Assembly: GCA_964506325.1 (NCBI GenBank)
Contig: CAZDLO010000040.1
Span: 1 to 31,820, forward strand
Direction: 5' to 3'
DNA length: 31,820 nucleotides
DNA from: CAINVV01 sp964506325
GTDB lineage: Bacteria; Bacteroidota; Bacteroidia; Bacteroidales; Prolixibacteraceae
Shown: positions 15,577 through 23,277 of the stretch, piece by piece
Numbering within the stretch: position 1 is the first letter of the stretch
How the letters are laid out: the number at the start of each line of letters is the position of its first letter
Notes under the pieces: generated by a model
Database searches by the model: none
What the model saw: the letters and a program-made list of their open reading frames with translations, nothing else
What the model was told of the DNA's origin: nothing
Made by a program: the position numbers and the translations under genes

Positions 15577-17088
15577 ATGAGAACTATAAATTCAGGAAAA
15601 GAAAGGTATTTCGTTCTTCTGGTTGTTTGTATGGTTCTGTCATTCAGTAGTTTGTTTGCGCAAAAATTCGGACCGTCGCCCGACTCTTTCAGGCAGTACA
15701 GTTATCCCGACTGGTTCAGGGATGCAAAATTTGGTATTTGGGCACATTGGGGTCCGCAGGCAGTACCTCGTCAGGGTGACTGGTATGCCAAAAAAATGTA
15801 CCTGGAGAATGACAATGATTATAAATACCACGTTGCACATTATGGACATCCTTCCAAGTTCGGTTACAAGGACATTATCCCGCTCTGGAAGGCGGAAAGA
15901 TGGGATCCTGAAAAACTGATGGCATTGTATAAAAAGGTTGGAGCCAAATATTTTGTTAGTATGGCGACACACCATGATAATTTCTTTCTATGGGATTCAA
16001 AAATACACAAGTGGAATTCAGTGAACATGGGTCCGAAAAAGGATGTAGTAGGATTGTGGCAGATGGCAGCGAAGAAAGAAGGATTGCGCTTTGGTGTCTC
16101 CGAGCATCTTGGTGCCAGTTATACCTGGTTTCAGTCGAGCCGGGGTGCCGACAAAACCGGTCCGATGGCAGGTGTCCGCTATGATGGGACCAACCCGACA
16201 TTCGAAGATTTGTATCATCCCCAGGCTTCCCCTGATGACAAGGCCTGGCTTACAAATAACCCTGAAAATCAGAAGAACTGGCTGTCCTGTATTACTGAGC
16301 TGATAGACAATTATCATCCTGATTTGTTATATTCAGACAGTGAGTTGCCTTTCGGTGAAGTGGGAAGGACGATGCTCGCTCATTTCTACAACCAGGGTAT
16401 GGCAAAGAACGGGGAAAAGCCAGAGGTAGTTTATACTGCAAAATTGCGTGCCTCTGAAGGCCGCTGGGTTCAGGATCTTGAGCGTGGAGCAATGGATTCG
16501 ATCAGTCCATATCCTTGGCAGACTGATACTTCGATAGGGGACTGGTATTACCGAACCGGACAGAAATACATGACCGGTACCCAGGTGATACAAATGCTGG
16601 TTGATATTGTTAGCAAAAACGGAAACCTGCTGCTCAATGTTGTCCAGACACCGGAGGGAGACCTTGAACAGGATGTAATGAACATACTGGATGAAATAGC
16701 AGCCTGGATGCCGGAAAACGGGGAAGGTATTTACGGGACACGCCCATGGATCAGATACGGCGAGGGGCCCACTACCATCAAACAACAGGAAAAAAGCCGA
16801 TTTGGAGGATTAAAGGATGTAAGGCCCTATGAGTCAGGTGATATAAGGTTCACCATGAAAGGTGATATTCTTTATGCTTTCTGCATGGGGATGCCGGTTT
16901 CAGATATTAAGATCGTCTCGCTGGGTAGAAATGCCAGGCTTTCTTCGAAAGAAATTTCAACAGTCAGGATACTGGGCTGCAAAGATGAACTTTCCTGGAA
17001 ACAGGAAGCAGAGGCACTTGTTGTTACCAAGCCAACCAGATTGCCTGAATGGCCTGTGATAACCTTTAAAATTGAATTTAAGAAATAA
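15577..17088 (+). CDS. GH29 alpha-L-fucosidase, Sec-exported
   Basis: This 503-residue enzyme is a second GH29 fucosidase with a different export route: a Sec signal peptide (hydrophobic core VLLVVCMVLSFSSLFA, cleavage near Ala28-Gln29). The catalytic domain shows AKFGIWAHWGPQ, the histidine pair in MATHHDNFFLWDS (132-133), and the nucleophile Asp254 in DLLYSDSELPFG. The later NGNLLLNVVQTPEGDLEQDV is typical of GH29, and a beta-sandwich region follows from about 400. It is complete, differs strongly from the first fucosidase, and probably has another linkage preference. The 47-base spacing suggests cotranscription with it. A terminator-like hairpin follows the stop. Confidence 0.92.
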   Translation: MRTINSGKERYFVLLVVCMVLSFSSLFAQKFGPSPDSFRQYSYPDWFRDAKFGIWAHWGPQAVPRQGDWYAKKMYLENDNDYKYHVAHYGHPSKFGYKDIIPLWKAERWDPEKLMALYKKVGAKYFVSMATHHDNFFLWDSKIHKWNSVNMGPKKDVVGLWQMAAKKEGLRFGVSEHLGASYTWFQSSRGADKTGPMAGVRYDGTNPTFEDLYHPQASPDDKAWLTNNPENQKNWLSCITELIDNYHPDLLYSDSELPFGEVGRTMLAHFYNQGMAKNGEKPEVVYTAKLRASEGRWVQDLERGAMDSISPYPWQTDTSIGDWYYRTGQKYMTGTQVIQMLVDIVSKNGNLLLNVVQTPEGDLEQDVMNILDEIAAWMPENGEGIYGTRPWIRYGEGPTTIKQQEKSRFGGLKDVRPYESGDIRFTMKGDILYAFCMGMPVSDIKIVSLGRNARLSSKEISTVRILGCKDELSWKQEAEALVVTKPTRLPEWPVITFKIEFKK

Positions 17089-17125
17089 GGAGACCCGTGA
17101 GCCTCCGGGCAAGAATGGAGAAGGG

Positions 17126-17159
17126 GGGTCAGAAGATTTTCAGGATTTTCTGACCCTTT
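17126..17159 (+). terminator. Probable terminator after the second fucosidase
   Basis: GGGTCAGAA (17126-17134) and TTCTGACCC (17148-17156) form a perfect 9-bp stem with a 13-base loop, followed by TTTAAATTT. The tail is not a pure T run, so termination strength is uncertain. It closes the fucose block. Confidence 0.6.
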
Positions 17160-17237
17160 AAATTTCAGATATCACATTCGGGGTTCTAAAAATGCACATT
17201 CGAAATTCGAAAATCCAAAATACTTCAGGATTGCATG

Positions 17238-17245
17238 TATCTTTG
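17238..17245 (+). promoter_or_regulatory. -7 box of the nitroreductase gene
   Basis: TATCTTTG followed by C matches the consensus TAnnTTTG. It overlaps an upstream in-frame ATG at 17235, which therefore cannot be the start if this promoter is used, and it supports ATG 17262. No clear TTTG box lies 19-21 bases upstream. Confidence 0.5.
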
Positions 17246-17261
17246 CAATAAAACCGATTAT

Positions 17262-18005
17262 ATGCTGGAAATACTGTTAGGGCACCGCACTATCCGGAAG
17301 TATAAGGAGGATGATATACCGGATGAACTTCTCTCACGCATACTGGATGCAGGATGCCGTGCCTCTACGACCGGCAATATGCAGGTTTACAGTATAATAG
17401 TCAGCAGGGATGCCGGGATGAAGAAGAAGCTGTCAGGATGTCATTTTAACCAGCCGATGGTAGAGAATGCTCCAGTGGTTCTGACCTTTTGTGCTGATTT
17501 CAACAGGTTTAATCTTTGGTGTAAACATAACAAGGCTGAACCCGGTTATGATAATTTCCTCTCTTTTTTCACAGCATCCATTGATGCTCTCCTGGTAGCG
17601 CAAAATGTTTGCATTGCTGCTGAAAGCCTGGGACTGGGCATTTGTTACCTTGGGACAACAACCTACCTGGCAGGAAAAGTAATTGAAGTACTCAGTCTCC
17701 CGGCTGGTGTGGTACCGGTTACCACTGTAACCATTGGCTGGCCGGCAGAGGTTCCACCGCTTGCCGATCGTCTTGGAGCAGAGGCAGTAGTGCACTATGA
17801 GACTTACAGGAATTATTCGGTTGATGATATTGACCGGTTGTATGCGTTGAAAGAGAAATTGCCTGAGAACATTAAATTTGTGTCTGAAAATCAAAAAGAA
17901 ACGTTGGCACAGGTATTTACAGATGTCCGTTATAAAAAAGCTGACAATGAGCTATTTTCAGGCATGCTTTTGGAGGTTCTGAGACAGCAGGGATTTATGC
18001 ATTAA
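17262..18005 (+). CDS. Nitroreductase family protein (NfsA/FRP-like)
   Basis: This 247-residue protein is a cytoplasmic FMN-dependent oxidoreductase of the nitroreductase superfamily, reducing quinones, nitro compounds or flavins with NAD(P)H. The FMN phosphate-binding start is HRTIRKYKEDDIPDELL, followed by GCRASTTGNMQVYSIIV, the ALLVAQNVCIAAESLGLGIC helix and the TTVTIGWPAE segment. The length fits the NfsA/FRP group. The start is set at ATG 17262 because the -7 box at 17238-17245 covers the upstream ATG 17235. The InaA-like gene follows after 30 bases, so the two probably share a transcript, although no functional link is evident. The natural substrate is unknown. Confidence 0.88.
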   Translation: MLEILLGHRTIRKYKEDDIPDELLSRILDAGCRASTTGNMQVYSIIVSRDAGMKKKLSGCHFNQPMVENAPVVLTFCADFNRFNLWCKHNKAEPGYDNFLSFFTASIDALLVAQNVCIAAESLGLGICYLGTTTYLAGKVIEVLSLPAGVVPVTTVTIGWPAEVPPLADRLGAEAVVHYETYRNYSVDDIDRLYALKEKLPENIKFVSENQKETLAQVFTDVRYKKADNELFSGMLLEVLRQQGFMH

Positions 18006-18035
18006 GTAGAAAACTCAGTGTGGAAGTAAGTAACA

Positions 18036-18809
18036 ATGTTTAAAAAAATAAGATATAAGATTGCACCAGGTTTTGAGTCCCTGGAGGGATGGGTAAAGAA
18101 TCTTCCGGATTTTTTCCCGGCTCATGGGAAAACAATTTTCAAGGACAGGAATGAAGTAAAAGTTTTTGAGGAACAGGGTGTTGAATTGAATGTAAAATCC
18201 TTTAAGGTTCCCAATCCTGTGAACCGCATTGCCTATGTATATTTCAGGGGATCAAAGGCAGCACGCTCATTTCAGAATGCCTTGCGATTCGCTGATGCCG
18301 GGGCTTCCACACCCGGTCCTGTTGCTTATGTCGAATGCCTGGCAGGAGGACGGCTGAGTGAAAGTTATTATGTTTCCCTGAATTACCGCGCAGATTTTAC
18401 TTTACGGGATGTACTCAACGATTTGATTCCGGACAAAAAGAATATTCTGCATCAGTGGGTGGGATTTACATGGCTTAACTTGCATCAGCAAGGTATTTAC
18501 CACCTGGATTATTCCCCCGGTAATACGCTAATAAAAAGTGTTGGACTCAAATATCATTTTGCCATTGTAGATCTTAACAGGATGAAATTTTCACCGGTAA
18601 ATTTTGAAATGGGGATACAGAATTTCCGCCAGCTGGATACGAATGAGGAGACCCTGCGGTTAATTGCTGCAGATTATGCCGCGCTGTGCGGTGAGACTGC
18701 AGAAAGATCAACTGGTATATTATTGAAGTTTGACCGGCGCAACAAGGCATTCCGCAGGAGAAAGAATAATCTTAAAAAGATGTTCAGATCACAGTTTAAC
18801 CCACAATAA
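18036..18809 (+). CDS. LPS-kinase-like protein (InaA/Kdo-kinase/WaaP fold)
   Basis: This 257-residue protein has a protein-kinase-like fold of the lipopolysaccharide kinase group, which phosphorylates Kdo or heptose of the LPS inner core at the cytoplasmic face. The likely ATP-binding lysine is Lys54 in NVKSFKVPN. The catalytic loop is HLDYSPGNTLI (His156, Asp158, Asn163), and the metal-binding DFG equivalent is IVDLNRMKF (Asp179). The C-terminus is very basic (RRNKAFRRRKNNLKK), which would suit membrane contact. It faces, tail to tail, a heptosyltransferase-like gene, which supports an LPS-core role. The exact acceptor is not decided by the sequence. Confidence 0.82.
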   Translation: MFKKIRYKIAPGFESLEGWVKNLPDFFPAHGKTIFKDRNEVKVFEEQGVELNVKSFKVPNPVNRIAYVYFRGSKAARSFQNALRFADAGASTPGPVAYVECLAGGRLSESYYVSLNYRADFTLRDVLNDLIPDKKNILHQWVGFTWLNLHQQGIYHLDYSPGNTLIKSVGLKYHFAIVDLNRMKFSPVNFEMGIQNFRQLDTNEETLRLIAADYAALCGETAERSTGILLKFDRRNKAFRRRKNNLKKMFRSQFNPQ

Positions 18810-18878
18810 ACCTGAGGCAGAACCAGTCATCTGACCTTTGCGGGATTTGATAATGTAAAACACGGACAGGTTAATTTT

Positions 18879-19946
18879 TCAGCTCTTCTGGTTCTTTTGT
18901 GTCAGCACATTGAGCTTGACCAGTTTTTCATAAACATCATGTGCTTTTATCAATTCCATGCACCTGATTGTGGGGAAGATACAGGGTTTTCCACCGAACA
19001 CGGAACAGGGTCGGCAGGTTAAAATACCTTCCGGCGGCTGAATGTGGTAATCTTCGGGCTGGTCGATGGCTGAGAATCCAAATGCCGGATGGGTGCCACC
19101 CCAGATGGAAATTGTTCTAACGCCTGAAAGCGAGGCAAGGTGCATATTGGAGGAGTCCATGGCAATCATAAGATCGAGCATGCGAATCATTGCAATCTCT
19201 TCCGAAAGGGTAAATTTGCCTGCAACCAGGTGAACGTTTTCACTGTGTTTTTCAAGCTGCTTTAAAAGTTTGATTTCTTTTTCTCCGCCTCCAAAAAGGA
19301 AAAACACTGCTTTGTGATTGCTGTTAATCAGTGAAATCAATTCTTTGAAATTTTCTATTCCCCAGATTTTGGGTTCTGTATTTGCAAAAGGGGAGAGCCC
19401 GATTTTAAGGTATTCCTTTTCGGGTATTTTGCCAAGGAGGAAGCTTCTTGCACTTTGAAATGCTTCTGTCGAGTAATCTATATAAGGCGCTTTCCCTATA
19501 TGCGTTTCAATGCCGGCCTTGTTAAATGTATCTGCATATCTTTGAATGGAGAGAGGCAGGAAGGTGATTTTTTTGGTTCGTATCAACCGGTTTTTCTCAC
19601 TTCTGCCTTTATTGATGGAGAATACAGGAGTGCCGCTTACCCTGAATAAAAAGGACAACATGTTTGTGCGCAGAACAGAGTGCAGATCAATTACCTCTTC
19701 AAAAGGCCCCATTCCCCTAAGCGTTTTGAAAAGCCTGTATAGTCCTTTAATCCCTTTGTGTTTTCCTTCAAGGTGAGGGAAATATAATTTTACCCTTGGT
19801 ATTCCAAAAAAGAAAGGAGCAAAAAAGGACCTTGTTACCAAGGTAATGTGCAGTTCGCTGTTGGATTCAATTACATTGCGGATAACTGGGACGGTCAGCG
19901 CAACATCGCCCATGGCAGAGAGCCTGAAAACCAATACTTTCTTCAA
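18879..19946 (-). CDS. Glycosyltransferase family 9 (LPS heptosyltransferase-like)
   Basis: This 355-residue protein belongs to the ADP-heptose:LPS heptosyltransferase family, which adds sugars to the LPS core on the inner leaflet. Typical features are the N-terminal VLVFRLSAMGDVALTVPVIR, EVIDLHSVLRTNML in the middle, the donor-site segment IGLSPFANTEPKIWGIENF, and the C-terminal IAMDSSNMHLASLSGVRTIS followed by WGGTHP. Four late cysteines (in LTCRPCSVFGGKPC and IRCMELI) fit the Cys-rich tail of many Bacteroidota GT9 proteins. It is the last gene of a minus-strand group with the DUF6165-like and SDR genes. The donor sugar is unknown. Confidence 0.9.
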   Translation of the reverse strand: MKKVLVFRLSAMGDVALTVPVIRNVIESNSELHITLVTRSFFAPFFFGIPRVKLYFPHLEGKHKGIKGLYRLFKTLRGMGPFEEVIDLHSVLRTNMLSFLFRVSGTPVFSINKGRSEKNRLIRTKKITFLPLSIQRYADTFNKAGIETHIGKAPYIDYSTEAFQSARSFLLGKIPEKEYLKIGLSPFANTEPKIWGIENFKELISLINSNHKAVFFLFGGGEKEIKLLKQLEKHSENVHLVAGKFTLSEEIAMIRMLDLMIAMDSSNMHLASLSGVRTISIWGGTHPAFGFSAIDQPEDYHIQPPEGILTCRPCSVFGGKPCIFPTIRCMELIKAHDVYEKLVKLNVLTQKNQKS

Positions 19947-20004
19947 TTCAGTTAGATTTAAAGGTTGAGGTTTTCTGAAGTCTGGTCATTAATATAGGAA
20001 GTGC

Positions 20005-20379
20005 TCATTTGTATTCTTCGTAACTCTTTTCCTCAAAAAGCTTTGATCCGGTAACCTCGTTTATTTTACGTTTTACCTCGGAGCGCTCATCGTTGACAAA
20101 ATACACAGAACGAGCAGTCTGGACAAAATCGTCTCCAAAATCCCTGGCTCGCTCAAGGTCCCGGATATGGTCCTCAATTTCCCATAAGCGGGAATTTACT
20201 TCATACAGCCTGCGGTACAAAGGGTGAGATTTTTCCATGATAGAACCCATGGAACTGTTGACCTCTTCGTATTCATTCTTCAGGTTGGTCAGTTTCCCTT
20301 CCTCTTTAATTTTCTCTAGTTTGATCTCCAGAATAGTCAGTTTATCGGCAATTTCCCCATTGGATACTTCAATCTTCAT
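20005..20379 (-). CDS. DUF6165-like protein
   Basis: This 124-residue protein appears to be a member of the uncharacterised DUF6165 family. Visible features are the N-terminal MKIEVSNGEIADKLTILEIK, a long charged helical region likely to form a coiled coil, and the conserved ARSVYFVNDERSEVKRKIN and EEKSYEEY near the end. It has no signal peptide or membrane segment. It lies 58 bases before the family 9 glycosyltransferase, and proteins of this type are often found beside surface-glycan transferases, so a helper role in LPS or glycan assembly is a reasonable guess. No catalytic residues are evident and no function is claimed. Confidence 0.75.
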   Translation of the reverse strand: MKIEVSNGEIADKLTILEIKLEKIKEEGKLTNLKNEYEEVNSSMGSIMEKSHPLYRRLYEVNSRLWEIEDHIRDLERARDFGDDFVQTARSVYFVNDERSEVKRKINEVTGSKLFEEKSYEEYK

Positions 20380-20394
20380 TTTCTAATTTTTTGA

Positions 20395-20427
20395 CAAAAA
20401 TAGTATTAAATCGTTGCCTTTTTTCAA
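20395..20427 (-). promoter_or_regulatory. Candidate promoter for the DUF6165-like and GT9 genes
   Basis: On the minus strand TATTTTTG lies at 20395-20402, a match to TAnnTTTG, and TTG at 20425-20427 lies 22 bases upstream, overlapping the SDR stop codon. The predicted transcript start is about 10 bases before the ATG at 20379. It would let this pair be expressed apart from the SDR gene. Confidence 0.45.
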
Positions 20428-21191
20428 GGTTGGGGCAACCTGTATACATCCCGGGCAGAACCCTGTGCTGAGGGCATTATCAGAAGATCATCTATGTTAA
20501 CATGGGCAGGGCGTGTGATAAGGAAGAGGATTGTCTCTGCGATATCTGCAGGAGAAAGCGGAGTCATGCCGCGGTACACTCCTTTTGCCCGTTCGTCATC
20601 GCCTTTGAACCGGACATTTGAAAATTCAGTATCGACCATCCCGGGCGCAATGGTTCCCACCTTTATTCCGTAAGGAAGCAATTCTATTCTCATGGCATGT
20701 GATATGGCCTGGACGGCGTGTTTTGTTCCGCAATAAACGCCCCCCATGGGGTAGGCTTCTTTGCCGGCAAGGGACGATATGTTGATGATATGGCCTTTTT
20801 TCCGTTCTTTCATCCAGGGGGTTACCTTTCTTGATACATAAAGCAATCCTTTGACATTTGTATCGATCATTCTTTCCCAATCGTCAATTTCACCATTGTC
20901 AACTGTGTCCAGTCCAACAGCGAGTCCGGCATTGTTAATCAGCACATCTATGTTTTTCCAGTTTTCCGGGAGTGAATCGAGGGCATTATGAACCTGTTCC
21001 AATTTTCTGACATCAAAACAAAGGAGCAAACATTTTGCTTTGTAATTTGAGGATAGTAGGTGCTCCAGTTCGACCAGCCGTTTGTTTCTCCGTCCTGTAA
21101 GAATCAGGTCAAATCCGTTGGCAGCCAGGAGATGGGAGGTGGCAGCTCCGATCCCTGAAGTTGCACCGGTGATGAGCGCGATTTTTGGCAT
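20424..21191 (-). CDS. Short-chain dehydrogenase/reductase (YdfG-like)
   Basis: This 255-residue NAD(P)-dependent oxidoreductase has the classical SDR layout: cofactor motif TGATSGIG (8-15), NNAG (about 86-89), and the catalytic Ser140, Tyr153 and Lys157 in NISS and YCGTK. The TGRR after the second strand suggests NADP(H) preference. It resembles the YdfG group, which oxidises 3-hydroxy acids such as serine or reduces malonic semialdehyde, but the substrate cannot be fixed from sequence alone. It is the first gene of the minus-strand group; 44 bases separate it from the DUF6165-like gene. Confidence 0.9.
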   Translation of the reverse strand: MPKIALITGATSGIGAATSHLLAANGFDLILTGRRNKRLVELEHLLSSNYKAKCLLLCFDVRKLEQVHNALDSLPENWKNIDVLINNAGLAVGLDTVDNGEIDDWERMIDTNVKGLLYVSRKVTPWMKERKKGHIINISSLAGKEAYPMGGVYCGTKHAVQAISHAMRIELLPYGIKVGTIAPGMVDTEFSNVRFKGDDERAKGVYRGMTPLSPADIAETILFLITRPAHVNIDDLLIMPSAQGSARDVYRLPQP

Positions 21192-21386
21192 ATTGTGTTT
21201 GTTTTATCAGGCTAAAATAGAAAAAAGAAAGGTGTTTCCGGCAAGTTCCCTAAAATATTCGATATGGATGATCAGGGTTTATTTTCATGTGCCGGTAGTT
21301 TGCATTAATGTCGTCACCCGCAATAAGTATGCCGTTGAAATCATCTCAACCAGTGATCTCCATCACGCTCATTTCATCTATTCCAT

Positions 21387-21394
21387 TATCTTTG
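21387..21394 (+). promoter_or_regulatory. -7 box of the AIR-synthase-like and menG genes
   Basis: TATCTTTG matches TAnnTTTG. A transcript start near 21400 falls after the far upstream ATG at 21308 and just before ATG 21410, which settles the start choice. No TTTG box is seen at the usual spacing. Confidence 0.5.
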
Positions 21395-21409
21395 TTAAAA
21401 AAACAGATC

Positions 21410-22468
21410 ATGGAAATGAGTGAAAACAGTCCGAAACCTTTTATTATTGATCAGATTTCCGAACCGGAAGACCTGCAGAGTGTAATTTATTCAATGCTAG
21501 CCATTCCTCATCTTTCCCCCGTTAACATTTTCAATGAATTTGCAGCTCCCGACCCGGATCCTTCCATGGTTGGAGCTGAGGACTATGAGGATTCAGGCAT
21601 ATTTCAGCTGGACGATGATGAAAAATTATTTTCCCTCACGATTTATGCCGACCATCGCCGCCTGGCAGTTGATCCTTTTGATGCTGCCCAGATTCTGGTT
21701 GCCAAAGCGGTCAGGAGACTGGTCTGTTACGGAGCGGAACCGATTTCTATCAGTAGTTTCATGAACCATGTTGAATTTGCCAACCCTATTGCACAGGAGA
21801 TGGTTATGGCGGCAAGGCTTGGCCTTGATGTTGCTGCCAAGAATTTTAACCTGAAATTTTCGCAAAGAAAATTACATTATGATTATTCAGGTGATGGTGG
21901 ATTTGTCCCGCCTACACTTATAATCAGTCTCTTTGGAAAACTCAAAAGCAGGGAGAATCTCCTTCCGCCAAGATTCAGAAAAAATGGAGACAACCTTTTG
22001 CTGGTTGGTCGCTCCTACAATGATATCAATGCATCAGAATATCTTGAATTCTATCATGAAATTAAAGACTGGCCGCTGATGAAGTTCAGCCTTTCTACCG
22101 AAAGCCGTCTGTCGGAAGTGATGAAGGAGGTCATAAAAAACGACCTGGTTATTTCCGCAAGCCCTGTAGGAATCGGAGGACTCTTTTTTACCCTTTTGCG
22201 AAATGCCTTGCCCAACGACCTGGGATTCGACATCATTACAGATGCAGAGATCAGAAGTGACGCATTCCTTTTTGGGGAATCGATGGGAAGATATGTTGTC
22301 ACTGTATCCAAAGAAAAAGAAGATGATTTTGTAGATTATCTTTTTGACCGAAAGATTCCGGTTATGACACTGGGCCACGTCACAAAGGGCGAAATCCGGA
22401 TTGATGACGAGTCAATGGGATTCGTGGACAAAGGAATGGTGAGTGGAACAATAGATGATTTTGAATGA
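21410..22468 (+). CDS. AIR synthase-related protein (PurM/PurL-like fold)
   Basis: This 352-residue protein resembles the ATP-binding halves of PurL (formylglycinamidine ribonucleotide synthase) and PurM. Segments supporting this are FDAAQILVAKAVRRLVCYGA, NHVEFANPIAQEMVMAARLG, KLHYDYSGDGGFVPPTL and the later LVISASPVGIGGLFFTLLRN. It is far shorter than the full Bacteroidota PurL and lacks a glutaminase domain, so it is probably a paralogue with another role or a regulatory partner. The start is ATG 21410 (or 21416): the promoter box at 21387-21394 lies inside the longer frame from 21308. Its stop overlaps the menG start by 4 bases (ATGA), indicating translational coupling. The reaction is unknown. 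Confidence 0.78.
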   Translation: MEMSENSPKPFIIDQISEPEDLQSVIYSMLAIPHLSPVNIFNEFAAPDPDPSMVGAEDYEDSGIFQLDDDEKLFSLTIYADHRRLAVDPFDAAQILVAKAVRRLVCYGAEPISISSFMNHVEFANPIAQEMVMAARLGLDVAAKNFNLKFSQRKLHYDYSGDGGFVPPTLIISLFGKLKSRENLLPPRFRKNGDNLLLVGRSYNDINASEYLEFYHEIKDWPLMKFSLSTESRLSEVMKEVIKNDLVISASPVGIGGLFFTLLRNALPNDLGFDIITDAEIRSDAFLFGESMGRYVVTVSKEKEDDFVDYLFDRKIPVMTLGHVTKGEIRIDDESMGFVDKGMVSGTIDDFE

Positions 22469-23193
22469 GAGAAGTAAAACCATACAGGGATTCTACAGCC
22501 GGTAAAAAGGAGCAGATTGCTGCCATGTTCAATAGTATTGCACCGAAGTATGACTTCCTAAATCATACACTCTCATTCGGTATTGATAAAATATGGCGAC
22601 GAAAAGCTATCAGGCTGATCTCAGGCTGTTCTCCCGAAACAATACTGGATGTTGCCACCGGGACAGGTGATTTTGCCATTGCTGCCATGAAAACAGGTGC
22701 CCGGAAAATAACCGGGATCGATATTTCCAGTGAGATGGTAGCCGTAGGTCAGGAAAAGATCCGGAAAATGGAACTGGAGGAAAGAATAAGCCTGATGACT
22801 GGTGATTCGGAAGACATTCACTTTCCTGATCAAAGCTTTGATGTTGCCACGGTTGCTTTTGGTGTCAGAAATTTTGAAAACCTGTCCCGCGGATTGGATG
22901 AGTTGTTCAGGGTGCTGAAACAGGGAGGTTCTCTATGTGTACTTGAATTTTCTAATCCACGGAATCCTATTGTGAGGTTTGGCTACAGATTCTATTCAAA
23001 AAATCTGATGCCATGGTTCGGACGGCTGATTTCCGGAGATAAATCGGCATATACTTATTTGCCTGAATCTGTCGAGGAATTTCCGGATGGAGAAAAATTC
23101 ATTACCTTTATGAGGGAATCCGGGTTTGTACAAATCACCGAATTTCGTCTAACCTTTGGAATAGCATCCATTTATATTGGGAAGAAATTATGA
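22465..23193 (+). CDS. menG: Demethylmenaquinone methyltransferase (UbiE/MenG)
   Basis: This 242-residue SAM-dependent enzyme catalyses the last step of menaquinone synthesis, C-methylation of demethylmenaquinone, at the membrane surface. The family marker FNSIAPKYDFLNHTLSFGID (22-41) is followed by WRR, the SAM loop LDVATGTGDF (61-70), the motif VATVAFGVRNFENL and the LEFSNPRNP segment. The length is standard. It starts within the stop codon of the AIR-synthase-like gene and is followed after 84 bases by the PorT-like gene, an order seen in other Bacteroidota. Confidence 0.95.
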   Translation: MREVKPYRDSTAGKKEQIAAMFNSIAPKYDFLNHTLSFGIDKIWRRKAIRLISGCSPETILDVATGTGDFAIAAMKTGARKITGIDISSEMVAVGQEKIRKMELEERISLMTGDSEDIHFPDQSFDVATVAFGVRNFENLSRGLDELFRVLKQGGSLCVLEFSNPRNPIVRFGYRFYSKNLMPWFGRLISGDKSAYTYLPESVEEFPDGEKFITFMRESGFVQITEFRLTFGIASIYIGKKL

Positions 23194-23277
23194 ACCAGGT
23201 GAAAAGTGTCAGGATAAGGCAAACCTGGGTTTTTTCTGAAAATGATGGTGTAGTTTAAGTATAAACAGAACTGTGGA

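Noticed and set aside
17199..17211. Two TTCGAA palindromes seven bases apart before the nitroreductase promoter
   Set aside because: Short AT-rich sequence with no match elsewhere in the window; could be chance.
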